Positions 41,311 to 52,994 of a stretch of DNA of 64,000 nt are shown here, one piece after another. The stretch's first letter is position 1; every line of letters begins with the position of its first letter. Position numbers and translations under genes: made by a program. This DNA comes from Prorocentrum cordatum (taxonomy: Eukaryota; Sar; Dinophyceae; Prorocentrales; Prorocentraceae), in contig CAUYUJ010003442.1 of assembly GCA_963575745.1 (NCBI GenBank), positions 1-64,000 on the forward strand. The letters are read 5' to 3'. The notes beneath the pieces are model-generated. The model did not search any database. It was not told the DNA's origin and saw nothing but the letters and a program-made list of their open reading frames with translations.

Positions 41311-41879
41311 GTCTTATGCTAGAACAAAAGATGTCCCCGCGTATTGTTTGTGACAAGGGAACCTCAGGGGGGCCGATACCGGCCCCCTGGGATGCTGTAA
41401 GTTCATATATAAGATGGACATGTGGTCGAAATCACATTTGATTTACATACCCGAAAGGGGAGGGATAACGCCGGGGGGGGGGGGGGGTAGCGTCTATTCT
41501 CTTTGTAGAAAGGAGAATTTATATGGTGCTATACAGGTGGGTATGCAATATGTGGTGTGCCATCTACGTGGTGCAATTGATTTTAACACACGAGTTGACA
41601 CATCCCGCGCTCTTGCAAACATCCCACCCACCACCCGCAACTTGGTTTGCAAAACCCATAAGGTGGCGATTGCGATGCGTGCTCGGCGTTGGCTGGTGCG
41701 TCTCTGCGGCCGCGCCAACCCAAGCACCCACGCGCAGCGGCCAGCTGGTTTGGAGCGACCGACGCGGCTGCGATGGCGCTGATCGTTGGGCACACACCAG
41801 CGGGCACTTCATTGCGAGTCAGCGACATGGGCGGCGCGGTATCATGGCAACGTCGACAACGGTAGACGTTGCGGGCGAG

Positions 41880-42153
41880 TCTCCAACGACTTCGACGACG
41901 CTGACGACGACAACGACGACGACGACAACACCGACGACGACAACGCCGACGCTGACGACGACGAGACGACGATGGCAACGCCGACGACGACGCCGCTGCC
42001 GACGACGACGACGTCGACGACGATGACGACGGCGACGACGACGACGATGGCGACGACGAAGACGACGACGACGACGTCGCCAACGAAGACGACGACGACG
42101 AGGGAGGTGGGAGGACGACGACGGCGACGACGACAACGACGAGGGAGGAGGGA

Positions 42154-42198
<45 letters not shown>

Positions 42199-42345
42199 CG
42201 ACGAAATAGGAGGGGCAACGACGAAACGCCGACGAAAACGACGAGGGAGGAAGGACGACCACGGCGACAACGATGACGGAAGCGACGACGATGCAAAGAC
42301 GACGACGACGACGCAAGAGCGCGCGCGCACGCTTTTGTTGAAAAG
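41880..42345. repeat. (GAC)n microsatellite, copy 2
   Basis: Long GAC array with GGGAGG insertions. Its 3' end duplicates that of 40655-40880. Confidence 0.9.
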
Positions 42346-42370
42346 CCGTGTTGCGAAACCGCGATCCCTG

Positions 42371-42830
42371 GGAAGCTGCGATCTGCGACATTGTCGCCAC
42401 GCTCGGAGGCTTTGGGGGTCCGGCGGAGGGACGTCTTACCCGGATTCAGGCTGGACCTCGCCAGCCCCGGGGAGCTGCGATCTGCGGCGTTGTCGCCACC
42501 CTCGAGGTCTGCTGGGGGGCCCAGCAGAGTGACGTCTTACCCGAATCCACATGAGACCTAGCCACCCCTGGGGAGCTGCGATCTGCAAAAGTGTCGCTTC
42601 TTTCGAAGGCTGCTGGGGGGTCCAGCGGGGTAACGTCTTACCCAAATTCGATCTACATCTCGCCGTCCCTGGGGGGCTTCGAACTGCGAAACTGTCGCCA
42701 TTTTCGGAGGCTGCCCAGGGGTCCACCGGAACGAATTTTTACCCAGGTTCAAATGAGACTTCGCCATCCCTGGGGAGCACTTTCGAAGGCTGCTGGGGGG
42801 TCCAGCGGGGCGCTGTCGCGGGCCGCCCGC
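42371..42830. repeat. 101-bp tandem repeat, about 4.5 units
   Basis: GGGGAGCTGCGATCTGC recurs at about 42371, 42471, 42572, 42672 and 42773; each unit also carries ACGTCTTACCC and GGCTGCTGGGGGGTCCAGC. No ORF is conserved between units. Confidence 0.85.
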
Positions 42831-43023
42831 AGACCTGGCGGCGCGCCTTGGAGCATTTCCCCCCCGCGTCGAAAAGTGCTGGAAGGATTCAGGAAAGCTG
42901 GCGGGCGAGCTAAGCATCGCTCGCTTGTTGCACTAACTACCAGCTGGTTTAATCATTTTGTCAAGCGCCGCGGCGAAATGGCACGGGCAACGCTGCGTCT
43001 CCACACTCAACCGAGAACCGAGA

Positions 43024-43230
43024 ATTGTGACTGAACCGAACCGAACCAAACCAAAACAAGAAACATGTAAAACCGAACCGGACCGAACCGAGTTCGTTCA
43101 GAGCCGAACTGGGGGGGCCGAATTGGGGGGGCCGAGCCGGACCGAAGCGAATTCGTTCAGAACCGGAACCGAACCGGAACCGGGTGGCCCTCCGAACCGA
43201 ACCGACGTGAACCGAACCGGACGTCCCAGG
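43024..43230. repeat. Degenerate CCGAA pentanucleotide repeat
   Basis: CCGAA/CCGGA/CCAAA repeats with short unique breaks. Confidence 0.8.
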
Positions 43231-43504
43231 CCGACGACCACCCGTACCCCAACCACCCTGAAAGACGACGACGGCTGAGGCAGCGAGTGCCGAAGATTGA
43301 GCCAATATGTACAAGCGGTGGCGATGATGACCATGACGAAAATGAGGACGCTGGGGCGTGTCGGGGCGAGTCGGCGCAGGTCGGGCGGGTCGTCCGCGGC
43401 GGACCGCGGGAGGGCGGGCCCCTTGTAGGGCGGGCCCCTTTGGCGCCCCCCCCCCCCGCGGCCGCCGCCGCGGTGCCAGGGTTCCCGCGGGAACCACCCC
43501 GCCC

Positions 43505-44140
43505 GCACTCAATTGCCCCCCCCTTGTCGCGACCGGCACCGTCGCGACACCCCCCCCGTCGTCGCGTCGCGACCTCCTCCGTCGCGACCCCTCCCCGTCG
43601 CGACACCCCCCGTCGCGACCCTCCCCGTCGCGACCAGCCCCGTCGCGACCTCCCCCGTCGCGACCCGCCCCGTCGCGACAGGCCCCGTCGCGACCCCTCC
43701 GTCGGGACCCCCGTCGCGACACCTCCGTCGCGACCCCCTCCGTCGCGACGGGGGGGGTGGGATCGCGACCCCTCCCTCCCCCCCCGGTCGCGAACCCCGC
43801 GCCGTCGAGACACCCCCGTCGCGAACCCCTCCGTCGCAACCAGCCCCGTCGCGCTCCCGTCGCGACCCCTCCCGTGCGATTGGCCCCGTCGCGACCCCCC
43901 TCGTCGCGATCACCGTCGCACCCCCCCGTCGCGACTGGCCACTGGCCCAGTCGCGACCGGCCCCGTCGCGACCGGCCCCGTCGCGAACGCCCCCGTCGCG
44001 ACCAGGCCCTGTCGTGACCCCCCCCGTCGCGACCCCCCCCCGTCGAGACCCCCCTTGTAGCGACCCCGCCTGCGGCGACCCCCCGTCGCGACCGGCCCCG
44101 TCGCGACCCCCCCATCGCGACACGCCCCGTCGCGACCTGA
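43505..44140. repeat. GTCGCGAC minisatellite
   Basis: About 40 units of 11-18 bp, each with the palindrome GTCGCGAC separated by C runs or CCCCC-type spacers. Open frames on both strands (Arg/Pro/Asp-rich) are repeat products. 44377-44434 has a 25-bp direct duplication (GAGGAGCCCCTGGCCGCTGC). Confidence 0.9.
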
Positions 44141-44479
44141 TGCTGAGCGCGTGCGTCTTGCACATATCCGTGAACGCTGGGAGATCGCTGGTGCACTTGG
44201 CCCTGGGGCAATCGCGCCAGCTAGGATCCGCGGCAGCGGCCATGGCGGGGCAAGGGGGTGCGGCGCGCGGTGCGCGAGCGCTTAGTTGAATCGAGCCTAA
44301 ATGTGCATCGGATCCGCAAACAGCCGCGGCAACATGCCCCCCTTCCCTCCTCCCTCGAGCCGAGGGTCTCCTTAGACGAGGAGCCCCTGGCCGCTGCCTC
44401 ATATATACGAGGAGCCCCTGGCCGCTGCCTCATGTAGACGATGTTGAGCCTGGTGAATCGGCAACAACAAGAAATCAAG

Positions 44480-44740
44480 ATTTCTCAGAACACCAGTTCG
44501 GCCTTTTCTGACACCCATGTTGGGCCTCTAGGAAAACCAACCGATCCAAATAGATATGATTTTTGTGCACAGAAAAACCGATATAAATCTACCGGCTCTA
44601 AAAAATGCTCGATTTAGATCATCGGGCTCTATTTAGATAGGCGAATATAAATAGATCTGCGCCGCTCTAAACAGATAGGAAAAGCCCACATATATAGGAC
44701 ACTATTATGATGGGAATCGGCTTCATGTGATGCAGACTTG
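44480..44740. other. AT-richer stretch without a gene
   Basis: Unusually AT-rich for the window, with repeated GGCTCTAAA/TCTATTTAGATAGG and ATATAAAT motifs. No ORF or RNA gene recognised. Confidence 0.5.
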
Positions 44741-44744
44741 TATG

Positions 44745-46393
44745 GTGTCCGCCGTAACTTTCGGTTGTCGTTCACGCACGTGGACTAGGCAGGATTTCGC
44801 TCGTCTTCAGAGGGTCGTCAGCTATGCAGTCCGCCAGTCGTTTGGCATGGATATATTGTTCTAGTGCGAGAACACCACGTCTCGGACGCGGCCTTGTACA
44901 AGGCATCCCAGTGGCGCCCAGTGGAAGAGATGATTACCCGCCTATCGTTGCAATGGCTGGGCCATGTCGTTCGCATGCCAGCGTGGCGCATCCCCCAACA
45001 GGTGCTCTTTGGATGGCTAGATTCCAGGCGAGGCGCCGCGGATCATAGTAGCCCCCACGCTCAGTCCGCATTCCTTCTGCGCGGCCTGCGCCGCCTTGGC
45101 GTCCACGAGATGGACTGGTTCCGCCGGGCCTTGAATCGGAAGGGTTGGAAACGCACGATCGACCAGGCGTTCCCCCGGGCCGTAACCGCTGCCGAATAAT
45201 ACCAACGCGCCGTGGATAGATGGACTCCCAGTTTGGCGCTCCCGGTGCCGCCCGCCGTGGCCGCCCTGGCCGTCCGTCCTCCTCCTCCTCCTCCTCCTCC
45301 TCCCTTTCCTCCCCCTGTTCCTCCTCCCCCTCCCCCTCCGGCACCCCCCCTCCCGTCCGGCGGGTGGCAGCGGTTATTGCTGCCCTGTGTGCCGAACGGA
45401 TTTTTCCAAGGGGAATCAGTTGCAGTACCATTGCGACGAGGCGCATTTGTCACGAGCATTTCCCATCAGTGCCCAGACTGTGAGGAGCATTTGGGGTATC
45501 ATTTTCGGCGCCACAAGCGAGCCTTTCCAGCTGGGCTGGAGCTCCGGGAGGCGCTACAGACACAGGCTGGTAGCTGGCTTCCTCTCGTTATGGGCCCTCA
45601 CCCACCGGAGCCGTGTGTCGTGGTGGGCGGCTACGGATGGATCGGGGCATGATGGGGAGGCGGGCTGGGGGTGGTGCTATGGCGGGTTACGGGCCCAGGT
45701 CTCCCAGGGATGGTCCCGGACTACGTGTTCCACGCTCCCGTGGTAAGTCGCGCGTGGGACCATAGGTGGTTAGGCGCCAGGTGCCATCCAACATCGCTGC
45801 GGAGCTATCAGCCATCGGCGAGCTGATACTTTGGCTGCTGGAGGAAGCCCCAGACGGCGGACACGTTCCCGTTCACATTCGCTACGATTCGGAATGCGCG
45901 GCCAACGTGGCGCGAGGCCTGTGGGAGCCTAACTCTAATGAGGAACTCGCAGAGTCTGTGCAGGCTCTCACGGAGAAGGTGGCCGCCAACCGCGCGACTA
46001 CGTGGAAACATGCGTGCGGCCGCGTAAAGGGCTCACGACAACGAGCTAGCGGACAGGGCGGCGGATTTGGGCGCTCGAGGATATGCGCCTGTCCAATCTG
46101 CCAGGTGGATGGCGCCCGCCCCTGCTTTGGCGGAGTTATATTGGAAGGATGTGGATCATTGCAAAAAGCGTGGTCTGAAGGTGCTTACCAAAGACTTTTA
46201 CGGCCACATCACACGGTGCATCGTTGCCCGCTTCGCGATCCCAGTCAGCATGGCGAAGTGTCGGAAGTGCCTCACTTTCGTCAAAGAACAATGCCGCACC
46301 ACTCACGAAGCCAAATGCAGGGGCAGTGACATATTGAATCGGACGTGCCGTAAGTGTGGGCTCGTTTTCCCACCCCTCCGCTGGGGCAGCTGA
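44745..46393 (+). mobile_element. LINE retrotransposon 3, 5'-truncated
   Basis: Plus-strand 3' part of a third LINE. From 5' to 3': end of the reverse-transcriptase/thumb region (FARLQRVVSYAVRQSFGMDI, then SLQWLGHVVRMPAWRIPQQV), C2H2 fingers, RNase H and a C-terminal zinc knuckle. The catalytic RT motifs, endonuclease and ORF1 are missing. A (CCT)n tract lies inside at 45278-45305. Confidence 0.8.
44750..46393 (+). pseudogene. LINE-3 coding remnant: zinc fingers and RNase H
   Basis: RT tail to 45199 (one frame change near 44860). C2H2 finger CCPVCRTDFSKGNQLQYHCD (about 45380-45440), then a second, short finger-like CPDCEEHLGYHFRRHKRAF in another frame. RNase H starts WWAATDGSGHDGEAGWGW (about 45620), continues NIAAELSAIGEL (Glu) and HIRYDSECAANVARG (Asp), and after a frameshift near 46030 ends AHDNELADRAADLGARG. 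C-terminal AKCRKCLTFVKEQCRTTHEA and TCRKCGLVFPP, then TGA at 46391-46393. Four frame changes show decay. Confidence 0.8.
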
Positions 46394-48980
46394 GCCCGCC
46401 GCTGGGCAACCGCGAGGAATTGTGCCATGGCAGTGCTGCGGCTAGGGCCAAGGCCGTGGCTATGGCAGCGGCGGCAGCCCAAGGGGCGGCCCCAGCGCCC
46501 CCTCCCCCCCGGTGGCAGTAGGCGCCGCCAAGCCGAAGGCGCAGCCTCAGGCCACATCGAAGGCGGGGGCTGGGGCGAAGGCGGGCCCCCACGGGAAGGC
46601 AGGCGCAGCTCGAGGAGCTGGTAAAGCCCGGGGGGCTGACGCCAAGGCCAAGGCAGCACAGAGTAGTCCGAAGACGCCCGGCTTGCCCAGCCCGGTAGGA
46701 ACAGCGCGCTTGTGCTTGCGTTGTTTTTTTGCGGGGGGCTCGGGTGCAGGGGCCGCGGGTTGCGGGCGGTGCCCGGCTTATGATCTGCGGGTTTTCGCCT
46801 GCAGCTGCCGGCGGCGCCCCCGAAGCGACCGTCGCGAGCCGATGCAGGCCCCGCGCCTAGCATCGGGGGCGGCTCGGGCAGGGCTCGCCCTGCCCATCTC
46901 TGCGTCGCGCGCGGGCCCCGTGCTCGCCGTAGCCGCCCCCGGCCCCGCTGCAGGGGGGCCAATGAACGGTCGGAGTGCCGCCTGCTGCCGGCGTTCCCTG
47001 CGCCCGCTCGCTTTTTTTTTATGTTTTTTTGTTGGTTCCCTGCGCCTCCTTGTTTTTGCTGTTTTTGCTCGCGCCTCTGTGTTTTTGTATCGTGTTTTGT
47101 TGCCATCGGACCGCAACTCGCGGACCGTCGTTCGCAGCCAAAAAGAGAGGAGGAAGGGCTCCGCTGTGCCCCCCCCGCCTTCCCGCGCCCCCTGCGTTGC
47201 CCTCCCCCGTCCCCGTCCTCTCGTCCCTCCCCGGGCCCCCTCCTCCCGTCCTCCTCCGGTCCTCCCCCCTTCCCTCCCGTCCCCCTTCCCCCCGCCCCCC
47301 CCCCGATCCCTTCCCCTGTGCACGCGTTGCTTGGCGCTCGCCGATCCCGACAGCTGCTCGCGGCTGCCCCCCCCCCCCCGGCGCACAGGATAGCGCCCGA
47401 CGGTCGCTCGACGCCCCGGGTCTCGGGGCCCCTGCGGGGGCGGGCGGGTTGATGGGGGGGGGTTGGGTTGGGGCGGGGGCTGCGGGGACCTTCGTGGGCC
47501 GGGTGGGTAGGAGGGCCCTCGGCGGGATCCTTGTTCGGCCCCCCAGCGGTTTGGCATTGAGTCCGGCTGTGGCGAAGATGGCCGCTACACGCATGGCCGA
47601 GACCGACCGCCGCCTGCAGAGCCTCGAGGAGCGCCAGACGTTCACAGGAACGTCTTGCGCGGGCTGTCGGCCAGGTCGAGGAGCTCTCGCGGTCCACGAG
47701 CCTGGAGCTCGAAGGCTTCCCTCCGGTGGAAGCGGCCTGGATGGCGCACGGTGAGACGGCGCAGTGCCGCGAGCTGCGCGAAGCGGTGCCAGACGCGATC
47801 GGGCAGGCCTGGCCGCTCACTTGTCGGTGCCCTGGCCCTTGCCAGCCGCCGACGCCGCGGCGCCCGCCGGTGAGCACTCAGAGGAGCTGACGTGGGTTCG
47901 TTCAATGTTGGACGAGTTCTGGCAGCGTGGTACAGTTCAGGCGGTTACAGAGCAAGTGGGACAACGCTGCCCAGAGTCGTGTCAGGATCCCTGGCGTGTT
48001 TCGGGTGCGGCTCCACTTCGGGGCGGCCCCCCTGGGGGCGCAGCAGGCCGTGGCGGCTCTGGACCACCCCTTGGGTCGCATTGCGTCGGGCTTCCGGCCT
48101 GCCGGTCGGGGGCGTGGCCCCGATGGCTGTGGAGAGGTCCGCCCCGCCCACGCGCCGGCCCCTGTGCCTGGGGCGGACGGAGCATGAGCGTCAGCGGGCC
48201 TGGCAGGCCAAGGGAGAGGGCCAGGGCAAGGCGCAGGGCAAGGCGCAGGGCAAGGCCAGGGGCCGGAAGGGCAAGGCCTAAGGGCAAGGCTGGCCGCGGC
48301 AATGGCGCCGGAGGCGTGGTGCAGGGCGGCAGGAGCGGCCAGGGCGGCAGGGGCGCCCCGGTGGCGGCCCCCGCTGCGGGTGGACCACCGCTGGCCGCCC
48401 CCCCCCGCCAGCGGCCGTCGCCGCTGCAGGGGGCGCGGTGGCCGCGCCGGCCGGAGCAGCGGCGCCCGCGGGTGGGGCAGCGCCCCCGGCGGCGGCGGCG
48501 CCTGGGGCGGCGGCGCCCTGAGGCGGCCGACGCCGGCGCCTAGTGTGGCGCGGGCCAATGCCCGCCCCTGGATACAGGGGTTCCGCGGGGGCGGGCCAAC
48601 GGGGGGGGCCACGCATGACTGCTGGTATTTGCGGCCCTGCCGTTCAGGACCAGCGCCAGCGCCTCTCTTTCCGCGCGTCGGCGATTCACCATTTACCCGC
48701 CTTTCTTTACGGAGGAGTGAGGGGGGAAGGAGGGAAGTAGGAAGGAGCTGTGTTTTTCTGTTTTCTCCTGCTGTTGCCCGGTCTAGACAAGCCTCCGCTC
48801 CCCCCCCTACCCCGTCCTCGCATTGATGTTTGACGCGTCTATTGAATCACCGCCCTGTCTTGACCACATCGTTCCTCCCCTTCCCTCCCCCCCCCCCGCC
48901 TCTGGCGTCTCACCGGCAGCGACCTCCCTTCACCTGTCGTCCTCCCCCATCTGGCTGAGGATTGTTTGAAGGTATGCCGG
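46394..48980. other. GC-rich stretch, only weak coding signals
   Basis: Ala/Lys/Gly-rich low-complexity frame at 46520-46670 (KAGAGAKAGPHGKAGAARG), T-rich patches at 46720 and 47010-47130, C/G runs at 47160-47480. A stretch near 47570-47870 reads MAATRMAETDRRLQSLEERQ and then, in another frame, RAVGQVEELSRSTSLELEGF, which could be a coiled coil. I cannot support a complete gene. Confidence 0.4.
47892..48281 (+). CDS. ORF ending in GKAQ repeats (doubtful)
   Basis: A 129-codon frame, from a non-ATG start, ends ERQRAWQAKGEGQGKAQGKA and continues with more GKAQ repeats to TAA. The Gly/Lys/Gln tail comes from a 12-bp tandem repeat (GGCAAGGCGCAG). Other frames across the region are also open because of high GC, so coding is uncertain. 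Confidence 0.2.
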   Translation: MGSFNVGRVLAAWYSSGGYRASGTTLPRVVSGSLACFGCGSTSGRPPWGRSRPWRLWTTPWVALRRASGLPVGGVAPMAVERSAPPTRRPLCLGRTEHERQRAWQAKGEGQGKAQGKAQGKARGRKGKA

Positions 48981-48989
48981 CCCGCCCCG

Positions 48990-50520
48990 CGTTCGCTCGT
49001 GGCGGCCATCGAACGGGAGACGGAGACGGAGACGGTGGTCGTGCTGGCGGTGGTTGTGCCGGTGGTGGTTATGCTGGCGGTTGTGCTGGCGGTTGCACTG
49101 GTGGTTGCGCTGGTGGTTGTACTGGTGGTGGTTGTGCTGATTGTGGTTGTGCTGGTGGCTGCGCTGGCGGTTGTGCTGGTGGTTGTGCTGGTGCTGCTTG
49201 TTCTAATTGTGGTTGTGCTGGCGGTTGTGCTTGTGGTTGTGTTTGTGCTTGTGCTGGTGGTGGTTGTGCTGACGGTTGTTGTGCTGATGGTTGTGTTGGT
49301 GGTTGTGCCGGCGGTTGTGTTGGTGATGGTTCTGCTGATGGTGGTCGTGCTGGTGGTTGTGCTGGTGGCGGTGCTGGTGGTTGTGCTGGTGGTGGTTGTG
49401 TTGATGGTGGTTGTGCTGGTGGTTGCGCTGGCGGTTGTGCTGCTGGTGGTGGTTGTGCTGGTGGTGGTTGTGCTGGTGTTGGTTGTGCTGCTGATGGTGG
49501 TTGTGCTGATGGTGGTTGTGCTGGTGGTTGTGTTGATGGTGGTTGTGCTGGTGATCGTGTTTGTGGTTGTGCTGGCGGTCGTGCTCGCGGTGGTTGTGGT
49601 GCTGGTTGTGCTGGTTGTGCTGATGGTGGTGGTTGTGCTGATGGTGGTTGTGTTGGTGGTGGTTGTGCTGATGGTTGTGCTGATGGTGGTTGTGTTGGTG
49701 GTGGTTGGGCTGGTGCTGGTTGTGCTGATGGTGGTTGTGCTGATGGTGGTTGTGCTGGTGGTTGTGCTCGTGGTTCTGCTCGTGGTTCTGCTCGTGGGTG
49801 TCGTGGTTGTGCTGGCGGTCGTGTTGGTGGTTGTGCTGGCGGTCGTGCTCGCGGTGGTTGTGGTGGTGGTCGTGCTCATGGTGGTTGTGCTGGTGGTCGT
49901 GCTGGTGTGGTTGTGCTGGTGGTGGTTGTGCTGGTTGTTGTGCTGGTGGTGGTTGTGCTGGTGGCGGTTGTGTGCTGGTGGTGGTTGCGCTGGCGGTTGT
50001 GTTGGTGGTGGTTGTGTTGGTTGTGGTGCTCGTGGCGGTGTTGCTGGCTGTTGTGCTCGTGGTTCTGCTCGTGGGTGTCGTGGTTGTGTTGGTGGTTGCG
50101 CTGGTGGTTGTGCTGGTGGTGGTTGTGCTGGTGGTGGTTGTGCTGCTGGTGGTGGTTGTGCTGGTGGTGGTTGTGCTGGTGGTGGTGCTGGTGGTTGTGC
50201 TCGTGGTGGTGGTGCTGGTGGTGTTTGTGCTGGTGGTTGTGCTGGTGGTTGTGCTGGTGGCGGTTGTGCTGATGGTGGTAGCGCTGGCGGTCGTGCCGGT
50301 GGTTGTGCTGGTGGTTGCGCTGGTGGTGGTTGTGCTGGTGGTTGCTGTGCTGATGGTTGTTGTGCTGGTGGTTATGCTGGTGGTGGTTGTGCTGATGGTT
50401 GTTGTGCTGGTGGTCGTGCTGGTGGTTGTGCTGGTGGTTGCGCTGGTGGTGGTGGCGCTGGTGATTGTTGTGCTGGTAGTGGTTGTGCTGGCGCTCATGC
50501 TGGTGGTGGATGCGCTAGGG
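48990..50520. repeat. 1.5-kb GGTTGTGCT minisatellite
   Basis: Imperfect 9- and 12-bp units (GGTTGTGCT, GGTGGTTGTGCT, GATGGTGGTTGTGCT). Open in several frames: Cys/Gly/Ala, Val/Leu, and on the minus strand Thr/Ser or His/Gln/Asn. The multi-frame openness argues against coding. Confidence 0.95.
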
Positions 50521-50524
50521 GAGG

Positions 50525-51400
50525 GTCGGTGCCAGGTGGGGGGTTGCGCTAGGGGGGTTGTCCTGCGGGGCTGTGCTGGGGGATTGTGCTCGGGGCCTGT
50601 GCTGAGGGGTTGCACTGGGGGGTTGTGCTGGGGGGGGGATGCGGTGTACGGGGGGGGTTGTGCTGGGCGGTTGCACTGGGGGGTTTTGGTAGGGGTCTGT
50701 GCTGGGGGGGTGCGCGGGGAGGTTGCGCTGGGGGGTTGCGCCGGGGGCTTGTGCTTCAATTCGCTTCGAAAGATGGCTTTCGCCAGAGGGTCAAGGAATT
50801 CAGCGAAGCGGGGTCTCGATTTCTTAATCGAAGAATTTTCAACACAAGTTATGAGTGTAGCTCGCGCCACATAGATTGCACCACATTGTGTACACCACGT
50901 ATACATTCCGTCACATACATTGTATCACATACGCCAGGGAGAATAAAGTTCGATGAGGTCTACAACCCGGCTAGGACTTGATCGACCTCGAAACGGGACT
51001 TGACGGGGCGGGTGGGATTTGATCCCGCCTTTTGTTAGGGCCGGCGTTTGATTCATCATGGTATGAGCATATGATTTTAATTATGCCCGAAGACGAGACC
51101 GAGTCCCGTCCCGCCGCAGCGCCTCTCCGCTAGGAGTTTAAGTAGGGATGGGGGGACGCTCGTCTTCATCATGATCATGATGTTGATGACCATGGTCCAT
51201 CATCATGACATGTGTCCCCATGGTCATATCAGCATGGTGGTGCTCATCGTTATGGTATTGATTGCGATCGACACCATCAACTTGATGGCCGTCAACAGCG
51301 TGACCATGGTCGTGATGAGAGCGGCCGTGGCGGTCACAGGCAAACAGTCATCATGGGCCACAGTCCGAACGCGCGAGCGCATCGATCTGCCCCATGTGCC
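50525..51400. other. Stretch without a supported gene
   Basis: G-rich GGGTTGCGCTGGGG tandem remnants to 50755, then unique sequence. GGGCGGGTGGGATTTGATCC resembles a tRNA T-arm but the rest of a tRNA is absent. ATCATGATGATGAC-rich sequence at 51165-51230. Confidence 0.4.
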
Positions 51401-51439
51401 CCGCGCGATGCCCATCTGAGAATTCAAGGAACTGCACTT

Positions 51440-51760
51440 CTACCGCAGCAGATTGCACCACGCAGCTTGCACCACATATTCTCCACCGCAGCATGTAACT
51501 CACAACACGTCGAATGCAGCACATGGGTTGCACCACGTAGAAATTGCACCAAACAGGGTGCACCGCACAGATATTGCACCGCGCAAATTGCACCACATAC
51601 AGTGCCCCACACATATTGAACCACATAGAGTTCACATTATACATTGCAGCGCATAGCTTGCGTCACGTAAGTTGCACCACGTAGATTGCACACCAAGTTT
51701 TGCACCACATCGATTGCACCACGCACAGTGCACCACATAGCTCCCACCATATATACATAT
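51440..51760. repeat. Degenerate TTGCACCACATA tandem repeat
   Basis: GCACCACRYA recurs about 15 times with 10-25-bp spacing; outliers at 50870-50900 and 52485-52510. Confidence 0.75.
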
Positions 51761-51834
51761 ATATACTTGCATATATACACATGTTGTTCGAACTACATAC
51801 CCCTTTATATTCAGGTATATGTAGGTCAGAATGA

Positions 51835-51996
51835 GGGGGCTGAGCCGAACGGTCATTCACTGTCCCTGGGTGCGTGGCTGAAGCGGAATTCCGCGATGCG
51901 GATTCGTGTTGTTGTTGCTGTTAGTGTTGTTGTTGTTGTTGTTGTTGTTGCTGCTGCTGCTGTTGTTGTTGTTGTTGTTGGTGTTGTTGTTGTTGC

Positions 51997-52033
<37 letters not shown>

Positions 52034-52310
52034 GCTTGTTGCTTGTTGCTTGTTGCTTGTTGCTTGTTGCTTGTTGTTGTCGTCGTCCCACCAGCGACCC
52101 GCCCCGCGACCCACCCCGCGACCCACCCCGCGACCCACCCCGCGACCCACCCGCGACCCACCCCGCGACCCACACGCGACCCACCCCGCGACCCACCCGC
52201 GACCCACCCCGAGACCCCCCCGGCGACCCACCCGCGACCCACTGGCGACCCACCCGCGACCCACCCCGCGACCCACCCGCGACCCACCCCGCGACCCACC
52301 CAAAATTTTC
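51835..52310 (-). repeat. Dispersed repeat Q, copy 2, with (GTT)n and GACCCACCC array
   Basis: Plus-strand order: CGGTCATTCACTGTCCCTGG, ATGCGGATTC, (GTT)n with TTGCTTG units (51900-52078), GTCGTCGTCCCACC, then an 11-13-bp GCGACCCACCC array (52090-52305). This is the reverse complement of copy 1 at 40195-40405 with its GTCGC-rich neighbour. Confidence 0.75.
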
Positions 52311-52994
52311 GGCGCCTGCGGCGGGTTTCTTTTGCATTCGTTCCAGGCTTCTATTGCATTCGTGAGGGCCACGAGGTCCGCCGGCTCGACGCCCGCGTCG
52401 CCCGCGCCCGCCCCCTCACTCTTATCCGCAATTGCGGGGTGCTACGTAAATCTGCGAATGGGAAACGATGCGAGGCTCGGTAGATCGCACCACAACCCTT
52501 GCACCACATAGTATGCTAGAACATATTATTTGGGGGCCATGCTGGCCAACATGCTTATGCAATGTCCTGTCCCTCCAGGAGCAGCTGCGGGCCAGCGCCC
52601 AGCCCAGGGCGCGCGATGTGGCGCCGCCCCAGCCTTCCTCGCGCTTCTCCTCGCGTTTATCCTCGCGCTTCTCTTCGCGCCTCCCCTCGTCATCTTCGTC
52701 CTCCTCCAACGACCGCTTCACGAGGAGCCGCCGGCGGCATCTGTGCACCACCGCCGTGCCCGGCGAGGGCCATCATGGGCCCCACGATGGCGTGCAAACG
52801 AGGAGGCGTCCACACTTGGACGGGGCTGCGCCCCTCCTCGAAATCAAACGCAAGTTTTTCCCGCGACGTGGCGGCGCCCCAGGGCCCCGAACATTTCAAC
52901 GTTCGCGCCGAAATTAGCGGCTGCAAACACAAACGTTTGACCCCGCGGGCCGCGTTTCGCGCGTCGATCAGTATTCAGAACTTCGTTTGACGAT

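Noticed and set aside
43290-43310. Spliced-leader-like ATTGAGCCAATATG on the minus strand
   Set aside because: Only about 12 of 15 positions match and it is not at a gene or element start.
48962-50906. Cys/Gly-rich or Thr/Ser-rich proteins of 370-570 residues
   Set aside because: Produced by the 9/12-bp minisatellite in several frames at once; no start context or non-repeat domain.
51004-51040. tRNA T-arm-like GGGATTTGATCCC
   Set aside because: The stem pairs as a simple GGCGGG/CCCGCC hairpin and no other tRNA arms are found.
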